Shown piece after piece: positions 25,678-36,448 of a DNA stretch of 64,000 nucleotides (position 1 is its first letter; the number at the start of each line of letters is the position of its first letter). The translations under genes and the position numbers were made by a program. Origin of the DNA: an uncultured bacterium (GTDB lineage: Bacteria; Krumholzibacteriota; Krumholzibacteriia; LZORAL124-64-63); contig CALMJK010000005.1 in NCBI GenBank assembly GCA_937864225.1, positions 62,001 through 126,000 on the forward strand, in the 5' to 3' direction. The notes beneath the pieces were generated by a model that saw only the letters and a program-made list of their open reading frames with translations, made no database searches and was not told where the DNA came from.

Positions 25678-25712
25678 GCGCGGCGCGCCCCAGTCGGGCG
25701 CGCCGCGCTTTT
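25678..25712 (+). terminator. intrinsic terminator
   Basis: Perfect 13-bp stem (25678-25690 with 25696-25708), 5-nt loop and TTTT. It lies 21 bp after the sorting-domain protein stop. Confidence 0.88.
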
Positions 25713-25738
25713 CGCACACGGTCGCGACCTGCTATGCT
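25710..25738 (+). promoter_or_regulatory. candidate sigma-70 promoter for the large Gre factor
   Basis: TTTCGC (25710-25715), 17-bp spacer, TATGCT (25733-25738). The -35 overlaps the T-run of the preceding terminator, a compact arrangement. Start predicted about 70 nt before ATG 25816. Confidence 0.35.
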
Positions 25739-25815
25739 GAACGGAATATTCGGCGGTCCCCCCCGACCGCTTGACCGCTCGCGCGTCGAGGCGAGCCTGA
25801 CCAGAGGTCCATGCC

Positions 25816-28065
25816 ATGCCTGACGACATCGAACGTGACCCCAGCCCGGAGCAGGACGATGCCCGGCACGGGCCGAGTCTGGCCAAATTGCGCCGCCTGA
25901 CCAACGCGCAGAAATTCGAGGAGTTGGAAGCGGCTTGGCTGGACGCCCTCTCCGAGACGCGAACCGAAATCGCGGACATCATTCCGATCGTGGGCCAGGT
26001 CGGCCGCCTGGGTCAAGCGCGCAAGGCTGACACCCTGATCGAGCTATTGCTGGGCGTGCTCGAAGCCCGCGAAGGGCCCGCCGTGGCCTTGGCCGCGGCC
26101 CGCCAGGCGGCCGCCGAGCTGCCCGCCTCATCCCTGCTGCGCGTCGAGCTGCCGCGCCTGTACGCCATGGCTGGGCCCGACGCCGAGGAACTGACCCCGC
26201 TGCTGAGGGACCTGTTCGCGGGCGACACGCCGCTGGCGGACGCAGTCGCGGCGGCCGACGCCTACCTGCGCCTGAGGCCGGGCGCTTTTCTGCGCGACCC
26301 GCGACATCGCGATCCGGGCGTCGTGGAACAAGTGGACCTCGCAGAGGGCGAGCTGACGGTACGCTTCGGGGAACGACGACAGACCTACGAGCGCTCGGAG
26401 GTGCCTCGCTTGGCGATCCTGCCCGCGGAGCACTTCCGCAGCTTCATGCTCTATCGGCCCGATCGCCTGCGCGAGATCGCGCTCGCCCGCCCCGCGGATT
26501 TCGTCCGTCGCTCGATCGAGGGCGCCAAGGACGGGACGCTCAGCTATCGCGACCTGAAGGCGCAAGTGACAGGCCTGCTAGGGGAAAAGGGCTGGGCGAC
26601 CTGGTGGGCGGAAGCGAGGCTGGTGCTGCGGCGAGAACCGCGGCTCGAGGTCACGGGCGGCAGTCAGCCCACGTTCCGCTTGCTGAAGGCCGGCAGCAGC
26701 TACGAGGACCGGCTGCGGCAGCAGTTCAGCGCCCTGGCTTCGCCAGCCGAGCGGCTGGGGCTAATTTTCGGCTACCTGGACGAGGCGAGCGCGGCCCACC
26801 CCGCCGACCCGGACCTGCTGGCGTTCCTGGGCCGCGCGGTCGCGCGACAAGCCATGGCGTTGCTGGCGACGGAGCCGGCCGTCGCTCTCGCCTGCCTGGC
26901 TGCTCACGCGGAAATCGCCGCGCGGGGCGCCCGGCTGCCAACGCCCGCGCCGGGCGCCGCCGAGCAGGTGCTCGCCAGGGTGGGCGACCCGGCCACGCTG
27001 CCTCGCGCCCTCGACGAGAGGCCCTTGCGAGCCGTGCTGGACTACGTGCGAGCGGCTTTACCCCAGCGCTGGGCGCCAGTCTGGGCGGCGGTGCTGCCGC
27101 GCGCGGGCAGGCGTCTGGGCGAATCGATGGCGCGGGAACTGGCCGAGACTGGGCACCTCGACGCGCTCGAGGGTGCGTTGCGCGAGGTTGTCGACCGTCC
27201 CACGTCCAGTCCCGACATGCTCTGCTGGTTCTGGCGCGCACGCCGGGCCTCGCGCCTGGCCGAGACGCTGGTCGCCATGCCCAGGCTCGGCGGCTCTGCG
27301 GTGTTGGAGGCCATGTTCAGCCTCGTCGACGCATCGGCCCGGCTCTGCTCCGTGTCGGACGAGGAACGACATCACCGGACGCTGGCGCTCGTGCAGCAAA
27401 CCCTGCTATCGGTCGGCAGCGCGCCGATCCTCGAGATCGCCACCGCCTCCGACGCGGGCGGAGCCCGCCGGCTGAAGCGGATGATCATGGACAACGGCGG
27501 GCTGCCCCAGGCGCTGCGCGCCGAGCTGCTGGGCGTGATCCGCGGCACGCATCCCGAGGTTTTCCAGGAATCCGAGAAACCGTGGGAAGAGGACGCGATC
27601 TACACGACCCCCGCCGGCCTGGAGCAGCGCCGGCAGGAATTCGAACACCTCGTGCGCGTGGAAATGCCCGCCGTCGCGAAGGCCATCGGCGAAGCCGCGG
27701 CCCACGGAGACCTAAGCGAGAACGCGGAATACAAGGCGGCTTTGGAGAAGCGCGACTTCATCACGACTCGCGCCGCGCAAATCGAGAGCGAGCTCGCGCA
27801 CGCGAAACTCATCCCCGCGGATCTCACCACGAGTTCATTCGCGAACATCGGCACGCGCGTGCGCGCTCGCGAAGAGGGCGCGGATCAGGACACGGAGTTC
27901 GTGTTTCTGGGGCCGTGGGACGCCGATCCCGATCGACAGGTGCTCAATTACAGCGCGCCGCTGGCAATGGCGTTCATGGGCCACCGTCCGGGCGACGCGG
28001 TCGTGTTCGGCGAGCCGCCGGAAATCCGCCGCTGGCGGATTCTCGGCGTCGAACCCGCGATATGA
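25816..28065 (+). CDS. giant GreA/GreB-type transcript cleavage factor with helical N-terminal extension
   Basis: 749 residues, of which only the last 155 or so (from residue 595) form a complete Gre factor. There is an N-terminal coiled coil with the acidic tip motif GDLSENAEYKAA, then a C-terminal FKBP-like domain ending RPGDAVVFGEPP. Gre proteins enter the RNA polymerase secondary channel and stimulate cleavage of backtracked RNA; the tip Asp and Glu are retained. The 590-residue N-terminal part is Ala/Leu-rich and helical, probably a TPR-like or HEAT-like solenoid, with a small beta insert near 170-195. Similarly oversized GreA proteins are known in chlamydiae and spirochaetes. ATG 25816 is preceded by GAGG. 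A normal-size greA may exist elsewhere. Confidence 0.85.
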   Translation: MPDDIERDPSPEQDDARHGPSLAKLRRLTNAQKFEELEAAWLDALSETRTEIADIIPIVGQVGRLGQARKADTLIELLLGVLEAREGPAVALAAARQAAAELPASSLLRVELPRLYAMAGPDAEELTPLLRDLFAGDTPLADAVAAADAYLRLRPGAFLRDPRHRDPGVVEQVDLAEGELTVRFGERRQTYERSEVPRLAILPAEHFRSFMLYRPDRLREIALARPADFVRRSIEGAKDGTLSYRDLKAQVTGLLGEKGWATWWAEARLVLRREPRLEVTGGSQPTFRLLKAGSSYEDRLRQQFSALASPAERLGLIFGYLDEASAAHPADPDLLAFLGRAVARQAMALLATEPAVALACLAAHAEIAARGARLPTPAPGAAEQVLARVGDPATLPRALDERPLRAVLDYVRAALPQRWAPVWAAVLPRAGRRLGESMARELAETGHLDALEGALREVVDRPTSSPDMLCWFWRARRASRLAETLVAMPRLGGSAVLEAMFSLVDASARLCSVSDEERHHRTLALVQQTLLSVGSAPILEIATASDAGGARRLKRMIMDNGGLPQALRAELLGVIRGTHPEVFQESEKPWEEDAIYTTPAGLEQRRQEFEHLVRVEMPAVAKAIGEAAAHGDLSENAEYKAALEKRDFITTRAAQIESELAHAKLIPADLTTSSFANIGTRVRAREEGADQDTEFVFLGPWDADPDRQVLNYSAPLAMAFMGHRPGDAVVFGEPPEIRRWRILGVEPAI

Positions 28066-28077
28066 CCGAGCGGCGGT

Positions 28078-28854
28078 TCAACGCCCGCGCGGATGGCTGG
28101 CGTAAACCGCCGCCTGGTCGGTCGGCATGAGCAGCAGCTGCTGGACGTTCACGTGGGCCGGTCGCGTCACGCACCAGACGACCGCCTCGGCCACGTCCTC
28201 CGGGCGCAGCGGCGGAAACTGCCGGTAGACCTGGCCGGCGCGCGCGCGATCGCCGTGAAACCGCACGAGGCTGAAGTCGGTCTCGACCATGCCGGGATCC
28301 ACGCTCGTCACGCGCACCCGCGTGCCTAGCAGATCGAGTCGGAGTCCTTGGTTGATCGCGCGCACCGCGTGTTTCGTCGCGCAGTAGACGCTGCCGCCCG
28401 CGTAGGTTTGATGTCCCGCGATCGAGCCGATGTTCACGACGTGCCCGCGGTCCCGCGCGACCATGCCCGGGATCACGGCTTGACTGACCCAGAGCAGGCC
28501 CTTCACGTTCGTGTCGATCATCTCCTCGTAATCGACAGGATCCGCTTCGTGCAGCTTGTCGAGACCGCGCGATAGTCCGGCGTTGTTCACCAGCACGTCG
28601 ATCGCCGCCCAGGCAGTCGGCAGCGATCCGAGCGCGGCGCCGACGGAGCCCCGGTCGCGCACGTCCAGCTCGAGCAGATGCGTTTCGGCGCCGAAATCGG
28701 CGCGCAGCGCCGCAGCCAGTTCCTGCAGCAGCGGCAGCCGCCGCGCGGCCAGCACCAGCCGCGCGCCCTCCTTCGCGAACGCGCGGGCGCACGCCTTCCC
28801 GATTCCCCTGCTGGCGCCCGTGATGAGCACTGTCTGGCCGCTGACCATCGCCAT
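28078..28854 (-). CDS. short-chain dehydrogenase/reductase (YdfG-like)
   Basis: A 258-residue classical SDR. The NADP-binding motif is TGASRGIG, followed by NNAG at the fourth strand; the catalytic Ser is in IGSIAGHQ and the YxxxK pair in YCATK. The C-terminal part (SVDPGMVETDFS, PEDVAEAVVW) is the pattern of the YdfG/3-hydroxy acid dehydrogenase group, which oxidises serine, threonine or 3-hydroxy acids with NADP. The specific substrate cannot be read. ATG 28854 follows GGGAGG; a second ATG two codons later could be used. It is convergent with the Gre gene (12 bp apart) and divergent from acpS. Confidence 0.88.
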   Translation of the reverse strand: MAMVSGQTVLITGASRGIGKACARAFAKEGARLVLAARRLPLLQELAAALRADFGAETHLLELDVRDRGSVGAALGSLPTAWAAIDVLVNNAGLSRGLDKLHEADPVDYEEMIDTNVKGLLWVSQAVIPGMVARDRGHVVNIGSIAGHQTYAGGSVYCATKHAVRAINQGLRLDLLGTRVRVTSVDPGMVETDFSLVRFHGDRARAGQVYRQFPPLRPEDVAEAVVWCVTRPAHVNVQQLLLMPTDQAAVYASHPRGR

Positions 28855-29029
28855 GGACCTCCCCCGCGCGAAGAGCTTCCGGCCCGGCGGAGCACCGGGC
28901 GCCCAGGCGAAGTTAGCTGACGCCCGATGTCCGGGCCAGACCGCGTTGTTGCCGCCCCCTGGGGGCGCGCGACGAAAGGAACACGGTCCGGAGTCCTTGG
29001 CTGGCGCGGCGCCGGCGTGCGCGGCTTGC

Positions 29030-29059
29030 TTGACACCCCGCCGCGTCCCCTCCTACATT
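29030..29059 (+). promoter_or_regulatory. sigma-70 promoter for acpS and the downstream cassette
   Basis: Perfect TTGACA (29030-29035), 18-bp spacer, TACATT (29054-29059). The predicted start is about 58 nt before the acpS ATG. Confidence 0.65.
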
Positions 29060-29123
29060 CCTGCGATTGGCGCCCTAGCTCCGCGCGGCGCGGCATCCTC
29101 GACCACGGCGGCGTTCCCGGCGC

Positions 29124-29501
29124 ATGATCAAGGGCATTGGCATCGACCTGATCGAGGTCGCGCGTGTGGCGCGGCGGCTCGCCGAAGACGGACCCGATTT
29201 CGTCGAGTCCGTCTTCACGCCCGCCGAGATCGACTATTGTAGGGGCAAGCACAATCCGGCCATGCACTTCGCCGCCCGCTTCGCCGCCAAGGAGGCGCTT
29301 TTCAAGGCGCTGGCGCAGGCGGGGGGAGGCCGCCCCGGCTGGCGCGAGGTCGAGGTCCTGAGCGAACGCGGAGGCCGGCCGCGGCTCGCGCTGCGCGGAA
29401 CGGCCGGGGACCTGGCGGCCGAGCTCGGCGTGGGCACGGCTCACGTCACGCTCACGCACACGCACGAGCTGGCCATGGCCGCGGTCGTACTCGAGGATTG
29501 A
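29124..29501 (+). CDS. acpS: holo-[acyl-carrier-protein] synthase AcpS
   Basis: A 125-residue phosphopantetheinyl transferase of the AcpS type, transferring 4'-phosphopantetheine from CoA to a carrier-protein serine. The magnesium/CoA signatures GIGIDLIEVARV (Asp8) and RFAAKEALFKAL (Glu) are intact and the length is typical. ATG 29124 is preceded by a good sigma-70 promoter. It opens a run of four same-strand genes that includes an acyl carrier protein 1.8 kb downstream, so it may modify that carrier as well as the fatty-acid ACP. No pdxJ or other usual acpS neighbour is present. Confidence 0.92.
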   Translation: MIKGIGIDLIEVARVARRLAEDGPDFVESVFTPAEIDYCRGKHNPAMHFAARFAAKEALFKALAQAGGGRPGWREVEVLSERGGRPRLALRGTAGDLAAELGVGTAHVTLTHTHELAMAAVVLED

Positions 29502-29562
29502 GGGCGCCCGGCGGGTGATCGGGCGCGATCAAGGGCATTTAGCGTCGCGGGGGTGCGACCGG

Positions 29563-31263
<1,701 letters not shown>

Positions 31264-31301
31264 ACCGACATGAACTGCACAGATCCGGAAGGGAGAGTTC
31301 G

Positions 31302-31550
31302 ATGGACGAGCTGAAGGAGATGGTCCGCAACTACGTGATCCGGGAGTATCTTGAGGATGGTGACGATCGCGAGGTGAAGAACGATACGCCGTTGATCTCG
31401 GGCGGCATCGTGGACTCGTTCTCGATGGTATCGCTCAAGCGGTTCCTCGAGAAGAAGTTCAACATCCAGATTCCGGACGCCGACGCCAGCCCCGAGGCCT
31501 TCGACACGGTGGACAGCATAGCGGCGCTGGTTAAGCGCTTCCAGAAATAG
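31302..31550 (+). CDS. acyl carrier protein (discrete, cluster-specific)
   Basis: 82 residues with the four-helix carrier-protein pattern. The phosphopantetheine serine is S39 in GGIVDSFSMV, matching the DS[LF] signature with a Phe instead of the usual Leu. The sequence LKRFLEKKFNIQIPDADASPEAFDTV is the helix II-III region found in discrete ACPs from specialised pathways rather than the highly conserved fatty-acid AcpP. ATG 31302 follows GGAAGGGAGA. It lies between an AMP-ligase and an alpha-oxoamine synthase (26 bp to the next start), and acpS starts the run, so a loaded acyl-S-ACP is likely the substrate handed to the next enzyme. Confidence 0.88.
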   Translation: MDELKEMVRNYVIREYLEDGDDREVKNDTPLISGGIVDSFSMVSLKRFLEKKFNIQIPDADASPEAFDTVDSIAALVKRFQK

Positions 31551-31576
31551 CCCGCCTGGCCGGGAAAGGGGAGGAC

Positions 31577-32824
31577 ATGGCTTACTCGACCGCCGCACGC
31601 GAGCATTTCGCCAAGGAGTTGGCCGGCATCCGCGAGGCCGGCCTCTTCAAGGAGGAGCGCTACATCCGCAGCCCGCAGGGGGCCGACATCGAAGTCGAGT
31701 TTCCGGCCGGAGCGGCGGGGAAGCGGGTCATCAATCTCTGCGCCAACAACTATCTCGGCCTTTCGAGCCACCCGGAGGTGGTGGAGGCCGCCCGCAAGGG
31801 TCTCGACCACCGCGGTTACGGCCTGTCGTCCGTGCGCTTCATTTGCGGCACGCAGGACATCCACCGGCAGCTAGAGACCAGTCTGACCGTGTTCCTCGGC
31901 ACCGAGGACACCCTGCTGTTCCCTTCCTGCATGGACGCCAATGCCGGTGTCTTCGAGGCGATCCTCAACGAGCGGGACGTCATGATCGCGGACCGCCTGG
32001 TGCACGCCTCCATCGTGGACGGCATGCGCCTGTGCAAGGCGATGCAAGACACCTTCAAACATTCCGACATGGCGCACCTCGAGGAGAAACTGCGCGAGCA
32101 CCAGGATAAACGCTTCCGGATGATCATCACCGACGGCGTCTTTTCCATGGACGGCGATCTCGCAAAGCTGGACGAGATCGTGGCGCTCGCCCAGGAACAC
32201 GACGCGATGGTTTTCGTGGACGACTCGCACGCCTCGGGGTTCATCGGGAAGACCGGGCGCGGCACGCACGAGCACTGCGGCGTGTACGGGAAAATCGACG
32301 TCATCACGACGACACTCGGGAAAGCGCTCGGCGGCGCCTCCGGCGGCTGCGTGAGCGGGCGTCGCGAGCTGGTGGAGATGTGCCGGCAGCGGGCCCGTCC
32401 CTATCTATTCTCGAACACGGTGGCCCCCGTCATCGTGTCGGGAGCGATCAAGGTGCTCGATCTGATCTCCAAAACGACCGAGCGTCGCGATAAGCTGGAG
32501 TGGAACACCAACTACTGGCGCAAGGGGCTGAAGGAGATCGGACTGGACATCAAGGAGGGCGACAGCCCGATCGTGCCGGTCATGCTCTACAACGCCAAAC
32601 TGGCCCAGGACGTGGCGCGCGACATGTTCGCCGAAGGCATCTACGTCGTGGGTTTCTTCTTCCCGGTCGTGGCGAAGGGACAGGCGCGTATCCGCACCCA
32701 GCTCTCTGCCGCCCACGACCAGCGCCACCTCGACGCCGGCCTGGCCGCCTTCAAGAAGGTCGGCGCGAAGCACGGCATCTTGGGGCTCGGCAAGAAGGAG
32801 ATCATCGAAAAATTCGGGATGTAG
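31577..32824 (+). CDS. alpha-oxoamine synthase, Kbl-type (2-amino-3-ketobutyrate CoA ligase-like)
   Basis: A 415-residue PLP enzyme of the alpha-oxoamine synthase family, which condenses an amino acid with an acyl thioester and releases CO2 or, for Kbl, acetylates glycine. CANNYLGL, RFICGTQDIH, DDSHASGFIG and the PLP lysine K249 in TTLGKALGGASGG are all present, and the match to Kbl is close. It has about 17 extra C-terminal residues relative to Escherichia Kbl. Threonine dehydrogenase, the usual Kbl partner, is absent; the neighbours are an AMP-ligase and a carrier protein. That arrangement resembles serine palmitoyltransferase or other acyl-ACP-using synthases, so the native reaction may not be threonine degradation. 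Confidence 0.88.
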   Translation: MAYSTAAREHFAKELAGIREAGLFKEERYIRSPQGADIEVEFPAGAAGKRVINLCANNYLGLSSHPEVVEAARKGLDHRGYGLSSVRFICGTQDIHRQLETSLTVFLGTEDTLLFPSCMDANAGVFEAILNERDVMIADRLVHASIVDGMRLCKAMQDTFKHSDMAHLEEKLREHQDKRFRMIITDGVFSMDGDLAKLDEIVALAQEHDAMVFVDDSHASGFIGKTGRGTHEHCGVYGKIDVITTTLGKALGGASGGCVSGRRELVEMCRQRARPYLFSNTVAPVIVSGAIKVLDLISKTTERRDKLEWNTNYWRKGLKEIGLDIKEGDSPIVPVMLYNAKLAQDVARDMFAEGIYVVGFFFPVVAKGQARIRTQLSAAHDQRHLDAGLAAFKKVGAKHGILGLGKKEIIEKFGM

Positions 32825-32916
32825 CAGCGCGGCCGTGTTAGCATGCGCTCAGAGCCGTCGTCACGACCGGGGGCGGCCGGCCGGTTGCTGTCCAGAATCA
32901 TGCGGAGGGAACGCCG

Positions 32917-33222
32917 ATGGCCGGCGACAACGTGATCGAGGTGCGACTGCCCGCAGGCATGCCCGCCACCGCCGAGGATCTCGAAATCCTGCGCACGACC
33001 TTCCAGACCATCGTCACCCTCACGCGCGAATGCGGCTGCGCGTACAACCGCCACCTGCAGCAGATGCAGGCCGACGGCTGGTCCGTGACCTGGGGCCTGA
33101 GCTGGGTGGCGAAGGCCAAGCGGGGCGACACGTACGAGCAGACCACCGGCGGGACCAAGGAAGAGGCGCTCAGCCAGCTGTTTCAGATGACGCGACTGCA
33201 CCTTTCGGACGGATGCCCCTAA
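32917..33222 (+). CDS. small conserved-looking protein of unknown function
   Basis: 101 residues, no signal peptide or membrane segment. An N-terminal beta strand (NVIEVRLP) is followed by an amphipathic helix (EDLEILRTTFQTIVTLTREC) with two cysteines in RECGCAYN, then a Trp-rich WSVTWGLSWVAKAKRG strand pair and a final helix. ATG 32917 has a strong GGAGGG, which together with the codon pattern makes it a real gene. I do not recognise the family. It follows the oxoamine synthase by 92 bp and may or may not belong to that unit. Confidence 0.65.
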   Translation: MAGDNVIEVRLPAGMPATAEDLEILRTTFQTIVTLTRECGCAYNRHLQQMQADGWSVTWGLSWVAKAKRGDTYEQTTGGTKEEALSQLFQMTRLHLSDGCP

Positions 33223-33261
33223 CGGGCGGCGGTCCCGGGCGCGCGGACGACAGGAACGCCC

Positions 33262-34839
33262 ATGATCCGTTCTCGTTCAGGCGCTCTGTTGCGAGGCGCG
33301 GTCGTGCTGTTGCTGGCGCTGGGCCCCCTCGTCTCGTGCCTGGCTGTGCTGCACCACAACGAGCAGATGTACGTGGCGGCGGGCGCGCTCGCGCGTGAAG
33401 GCCAGGTGCTCTACCGCGACTTCGCGTTCCTGCAGGCGCCCTACCTGCCGTGGCTTTACGCGGGATTGTTCACGCTGACGGGCGGGACGCACCTGCTGCT
33501 CGCCGGCAAGCTGCTGAGTTGGGCCTGCCTGCTCTGGACCGCGTGGCTGGCGCGCGGCCTGGCGCGGCGCGCGCGCCCCGCTGGAGCGCTGCCCGCCGCG
33601 CTGGTCGCGCTCGTCCTGTTCGATACGCTGCTGCTGCGCGCGGCGGAGGAGGCGGCGAACTATCTGCCGCCCGTGGCGCTCTCGCTGCTGGCGTTTGGCC
33701 TCATGCTCGACGCCGTGGACGCGGCGCGGCCGCGTTCCCGCCGCGCGCTGGGGGCGGGACTCGCGCTGGGGGCGAGCGTCGGCTTCAAGCTGTACTACCT
33801 GGCGGCCTTGCCGCCGTTCGTGCTGGCGGCTTGCCTGTACCCCCGCGGCGCGTCGGCGCGGCGCCGCCTGGCGCGCGCGGCCGCGCCGCTGCTGGCCGGG
33901 ATCGCGCTCGCGCTGCTCCCGGGTCTGATCGCCTGTCTGATGGCTCCTGAAGCCGCGCTTTTCGACAACTGGACCTACCATCATGTCAACGCGCAATGGC
34001 GGGCCGCAGGCGGCGCTGCCGCCGAAGTGGCGCTGCTCGGCCGCCTCGTCGAGGCCAAGCGGCACTTGATGGCCGGACCGACGTTGCTGCTGCTGGCGGT
34101 GCCGGTCGCCGTCCTCGTGGGCGTATATTGGACGCGAAGGCGGGCTGGACTGCGCGCCGCGTGGCCCGCGCCGGACCTGTTCCTGTCGCTGACGCTCGTG
34201 GCCACGGCCCTCGCCGCCGCCGTGGCGCCGCGTCCGGTCTTCGCGCAGTACTTCGCGATGCCGGCCGGCTTCGCCCTGGCGCTGCTCGCCGCGGCGGGAC
34301 GGCGCGTCGGCGACCCCGACCGCTCGCTCTGGCGGGGTCTGCTGGTGGTCATGGTCGCGGTGGCCGCGTTGGCCAACGGCCCGCACATGTGGCTGCGGCT
34401 GCGCGAGGGCCGCGTCGATCTACGCGCGCGGGCGGAAGCCGCGCGCATGCGCGATGAGCTGCGAGCCGTCGGCGCGACCGGGCCCGTCGCGACCCTCTCG
34501 CCTCTGCACGCTCTTGAGGCCGGCCTGCCGATCTACCCGGAACTCGCGACAGGCGCGTTCCTCTTCCGCTGCGGTGATCGGCTCAGCGCGCGGCAGCGGG
34601 CCAATGTTCGCGCGGCCTCGCCCGCGACGCTCGACGCGCTGCTCGCCGCGCGTCCTCCTGCCGCCGTCTTCACGGGTTTTGAGGGAGACCTGGATCGCCC
34701 GCTCGAAACCTGGGCGGCACGCAGCGGTTACCGCCGCTCGTCCACCGACTTCGGGGGCGGTCGGCTCTGGGTGCGCGCGGCCGCGCCGCTGGTGCCGGCG
34801 GGGCCGAGGCCGGCGAGTTCATCGCAGGCGGAATCGTAG
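33262..34839 (+). CDS. polytopic membrane glycosyltransferase (GT39/ArnT-like, GT-C fold)
   Basis: A 525-residue integral membrane protein with about 10-11 hydrophobic segments across residues 10-380 and a soluble C-terminal part. HHNEQMYVAAGALAREGQ just after the first helix sits where GT-C enzymes have their catalytic acidic residue in the first periplasmic loop, and the DFAFLQAPYLPWLYAG stretch matches the following re-entrant region of ArnT/PMT-like proteins. Such enzymes use polyprenyl-phosphate sugars and act on the periplasmic side. ATG 33262 is preceded by a weak AGGA. It is convergent with rtcB. Acceptor (protein, lipid A or polymer) is unknown. Confidence 0.75.
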   Translation: MIRSRSGALLRGAVVLLLALGPLVSCLAVLHHNEQMYVAAGALAREGQVLYRDFAFLQAPYLPWLYAGLFTLTGGTHLLLAGKLLSWACLLWTAWLARGLARRARPAGALPAALVALVLFDTLLLRAAEEAANYLPPVALSLLAFGLMLDAVDAARPRSRRALGAGLALGASVGFKLYYLAALPPFVLAACLYPRGASARRRLARAAAPLLAGIALALLPGLIACLMAPEAALFDNWTYHHVNAQWRAAGGAAAEVALLGRLVEAKRHLMAGPTLLLLAVPVAVLVGVYWTRRRAGLRAAWPAPDLFLSLTLVATALAAAVAPRPVFAQYFAMPAGFALALLAAAGRRVGDPDRSLWRGLLVVMVAVAALANGPHMWLRLREGRVDLRARAEAARMRDELRAVGATGPVATLSPLHALEAGLPIYPELATGAFLFRCGDRLSARQRANVRAASPATLDALLAARPPAAVFTGFEGDLDRPLETWAARSGYRRSSTDFGGGRLWVRAAAPLVPAGPRPASSSQAES

Positions 34840-34912
34840 ATAGGCGGCAACGTCCTCTCGTCGTGCGGCGACAATCCGTTCGCGGCCTTCGACTCGACGA
34901 GATCCCGCGGCG

Positions 34913-36415
34913 CTATCCCTTGATCACTCCCAGCGGCCGCATCCGAGCCACTTTCGCCGCGAGGCCTGCGGTCACCACCGCTTCCACGACCGTCGAGACG
35001 TCCTTGTAAGCCTCCGGCATCTCCTCGGCGATGGTGCCGCGGCTGCCGGCCATGACGACGACGCCGCGTCGGCGCATCTCGCCGACGAGGTCGCGGTCGC
35101 GCGCGAGCCTTTCGGCGGCCTTGCGGCTGAGGAGACGGCCGGCGCCGTGACAGGCCGAGCCGAACGTCTCGAGCATCGCGCGCTCGCGGCCGACCAGCAC
35201 ATACGAGCAACGGCCCATGTCGCCCGGGATCAGGACCGGCTGTCCCACGGCTCGGTAGCGCGCGGGCACCTCGGGGTGACCGGGCGGGAAGGCGCGCGTG
35301 GCGCCCTTGCGGTGCACGCACAGGCGGCGTGGTTTGGGCGGGCGCGCCCGGGTGCCGGTCCCGTTGAGCGCCCCTTTCGCCTCGGCTGCCGCCACGGCGG
35401 CCGGATCCACGTGCCACTCCCACTTCGCGATGTTGTGCGCGACCTCATAGACGGTCTCGACCGCTTCGCCGCTCGCGGCGCCGAGCACCTCGGCGAAAGC
35501 CTGGCGCACGCGGGCGGCGATCAACTGGCGGTTGGCGAAGGCGTAATTCACCGCGGCGGCCATGGCGCCGAAGTAGCCGCGTCCCTCGGGCGAGGCGAGC
35601 GGCGCGCAGCAGAGCTGGCGATCGGGCAGGGCGATGCCGTAGCGCCGGCTGGCGTCGAGCATGATCCGCAGCGAGTCGTCGCACACCTGGTGGCCGAAGC
35701 CGCGGCTGCCGCTGTGGATCATGACGGTCACCTGGTCCGTCTCGATGCCCATTGCGCCGACCGCCTCCGCGTCGTACACCTCGTCCACGACGCCGATTTC
35801 GACGAAATGATTGCCCGAGCCGAGCGTGCCGAGCTGGTCGCGCCCGCGTTGACGGGCGCGCTGGCCGGGCCGCGCCGGGTCGGCCCCGGGCAGGCAGCCG
35901 TTCTCCTCGAGAAGCTCGAGATCGCGAGGAGTGCCGAAGCCGCGCGCCACCGCCCAGGAAGCCCCTTCGACGAGCACGCGGTCGAATTCCTCGCCGGTCA
36001 CGCGGAGAGGACCCGAAGACCCGACGCCGCTCGGCACGTGCTTGAGCAACGCCCGCACCAGCGGCTCGATTCGCGGCAGGACGTCGTCGCGCGTCAGATC
36101 CGCGCGCAACAAGCGCACGCCGCAGTTGATGTCGTAGCCCACGCCTCCGGGCGAGATGACTCCCTCGGCGGGATCGAAAGCCGCGACGCCGCCGATAGGG
36201 AAGCCATAGCCCCAGTGGATGTCCGGCATGGCGCAGGAATAGCCGACGATTCCCGGCAGATGCGCGACGTTCGCGACCTGCACGAGAGCGTTGTCGGCGA
36301 GCAGGTCGCTCAGCATCTCCGGCGTGGCGTAGACACGGCCCGGCACCCTCATGCCGCCCGAGGGCGCGATCTCCCAGAGCACGCCGCCGATCCGGTGCAG
36401 GTCCCGGCGGTCCAT
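34913..36415 (-). CDS. rtcB: RNA-splicing ligase RtcB
   Basis: A 500-residue RtcB ligase, joining 2',3'-cyclic-phosphate or 3'-phosphate RNA ends to 5'-OH ends through a GMP intermediate with manganese. Key features are the metal Cys in DINCGVRLLR, GSGNHFVEIG, HSGSRGFGHQV and the guanylated His in SACHGAGRLLSR. The length is typical of the long archaeal/metazoan-like type (about 480-505). ATG 36415 has GGAAG upstream. It follows the archease gene by 33 bp in the same direction, the classic pairing in which archease speeds RtcB guanylation. No RtcA or RtcR is nearby, so this is the archease-type rather than enterobacterial rtc arrangement. Confidence 0.96.
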   Translation of the reverse strand: MDRRDLHRIGGVLWEIAPSGGMRVPGRVYATPEMLSDLLADNALVQVANVAHLPGIVGYSCAMPDIHWGYGFPIGGVAAFDPAEGVISPGGVGYDINCGVRLLRADLTRDDVLPRIEPLVRALLKHVPSGVGSSGPLRVTGEEFDRVLVEGASWAVARGFGTPRDLELLEENGCLPGADPARPGQRARQRGRDQLGTLGSGNHFVEIGVVDEVYDAEAVGAMGIETDQVTVMIHSGSRGFGHQVCDDSLRIMLDASRRYGIALPDRQLCCAPLASPEGRGYFGAMAAAVNYAFANRQLIAARVRQAFAEVLGAASGEAVETVYEVAHNIAKWEWHVDPAAVAAAEAKGALNGTGTRARPPKPRRLCVHRKGATRAFPPGHPEVPARYRAVGQPVLIPGDMGRCSYVLVGRERAMLETFGSACHGAGRLLSRKAAERLARDRDLVGEMRRRGVVVMAGSRGTIAEEMPEAYKDVSTVVEAVVTAGLAAKVARMRPLGVIKG

Positions 36416-36448
36416 GGTCGTCTTCCGGTCCTCCGGCGCCCGGCGCGA

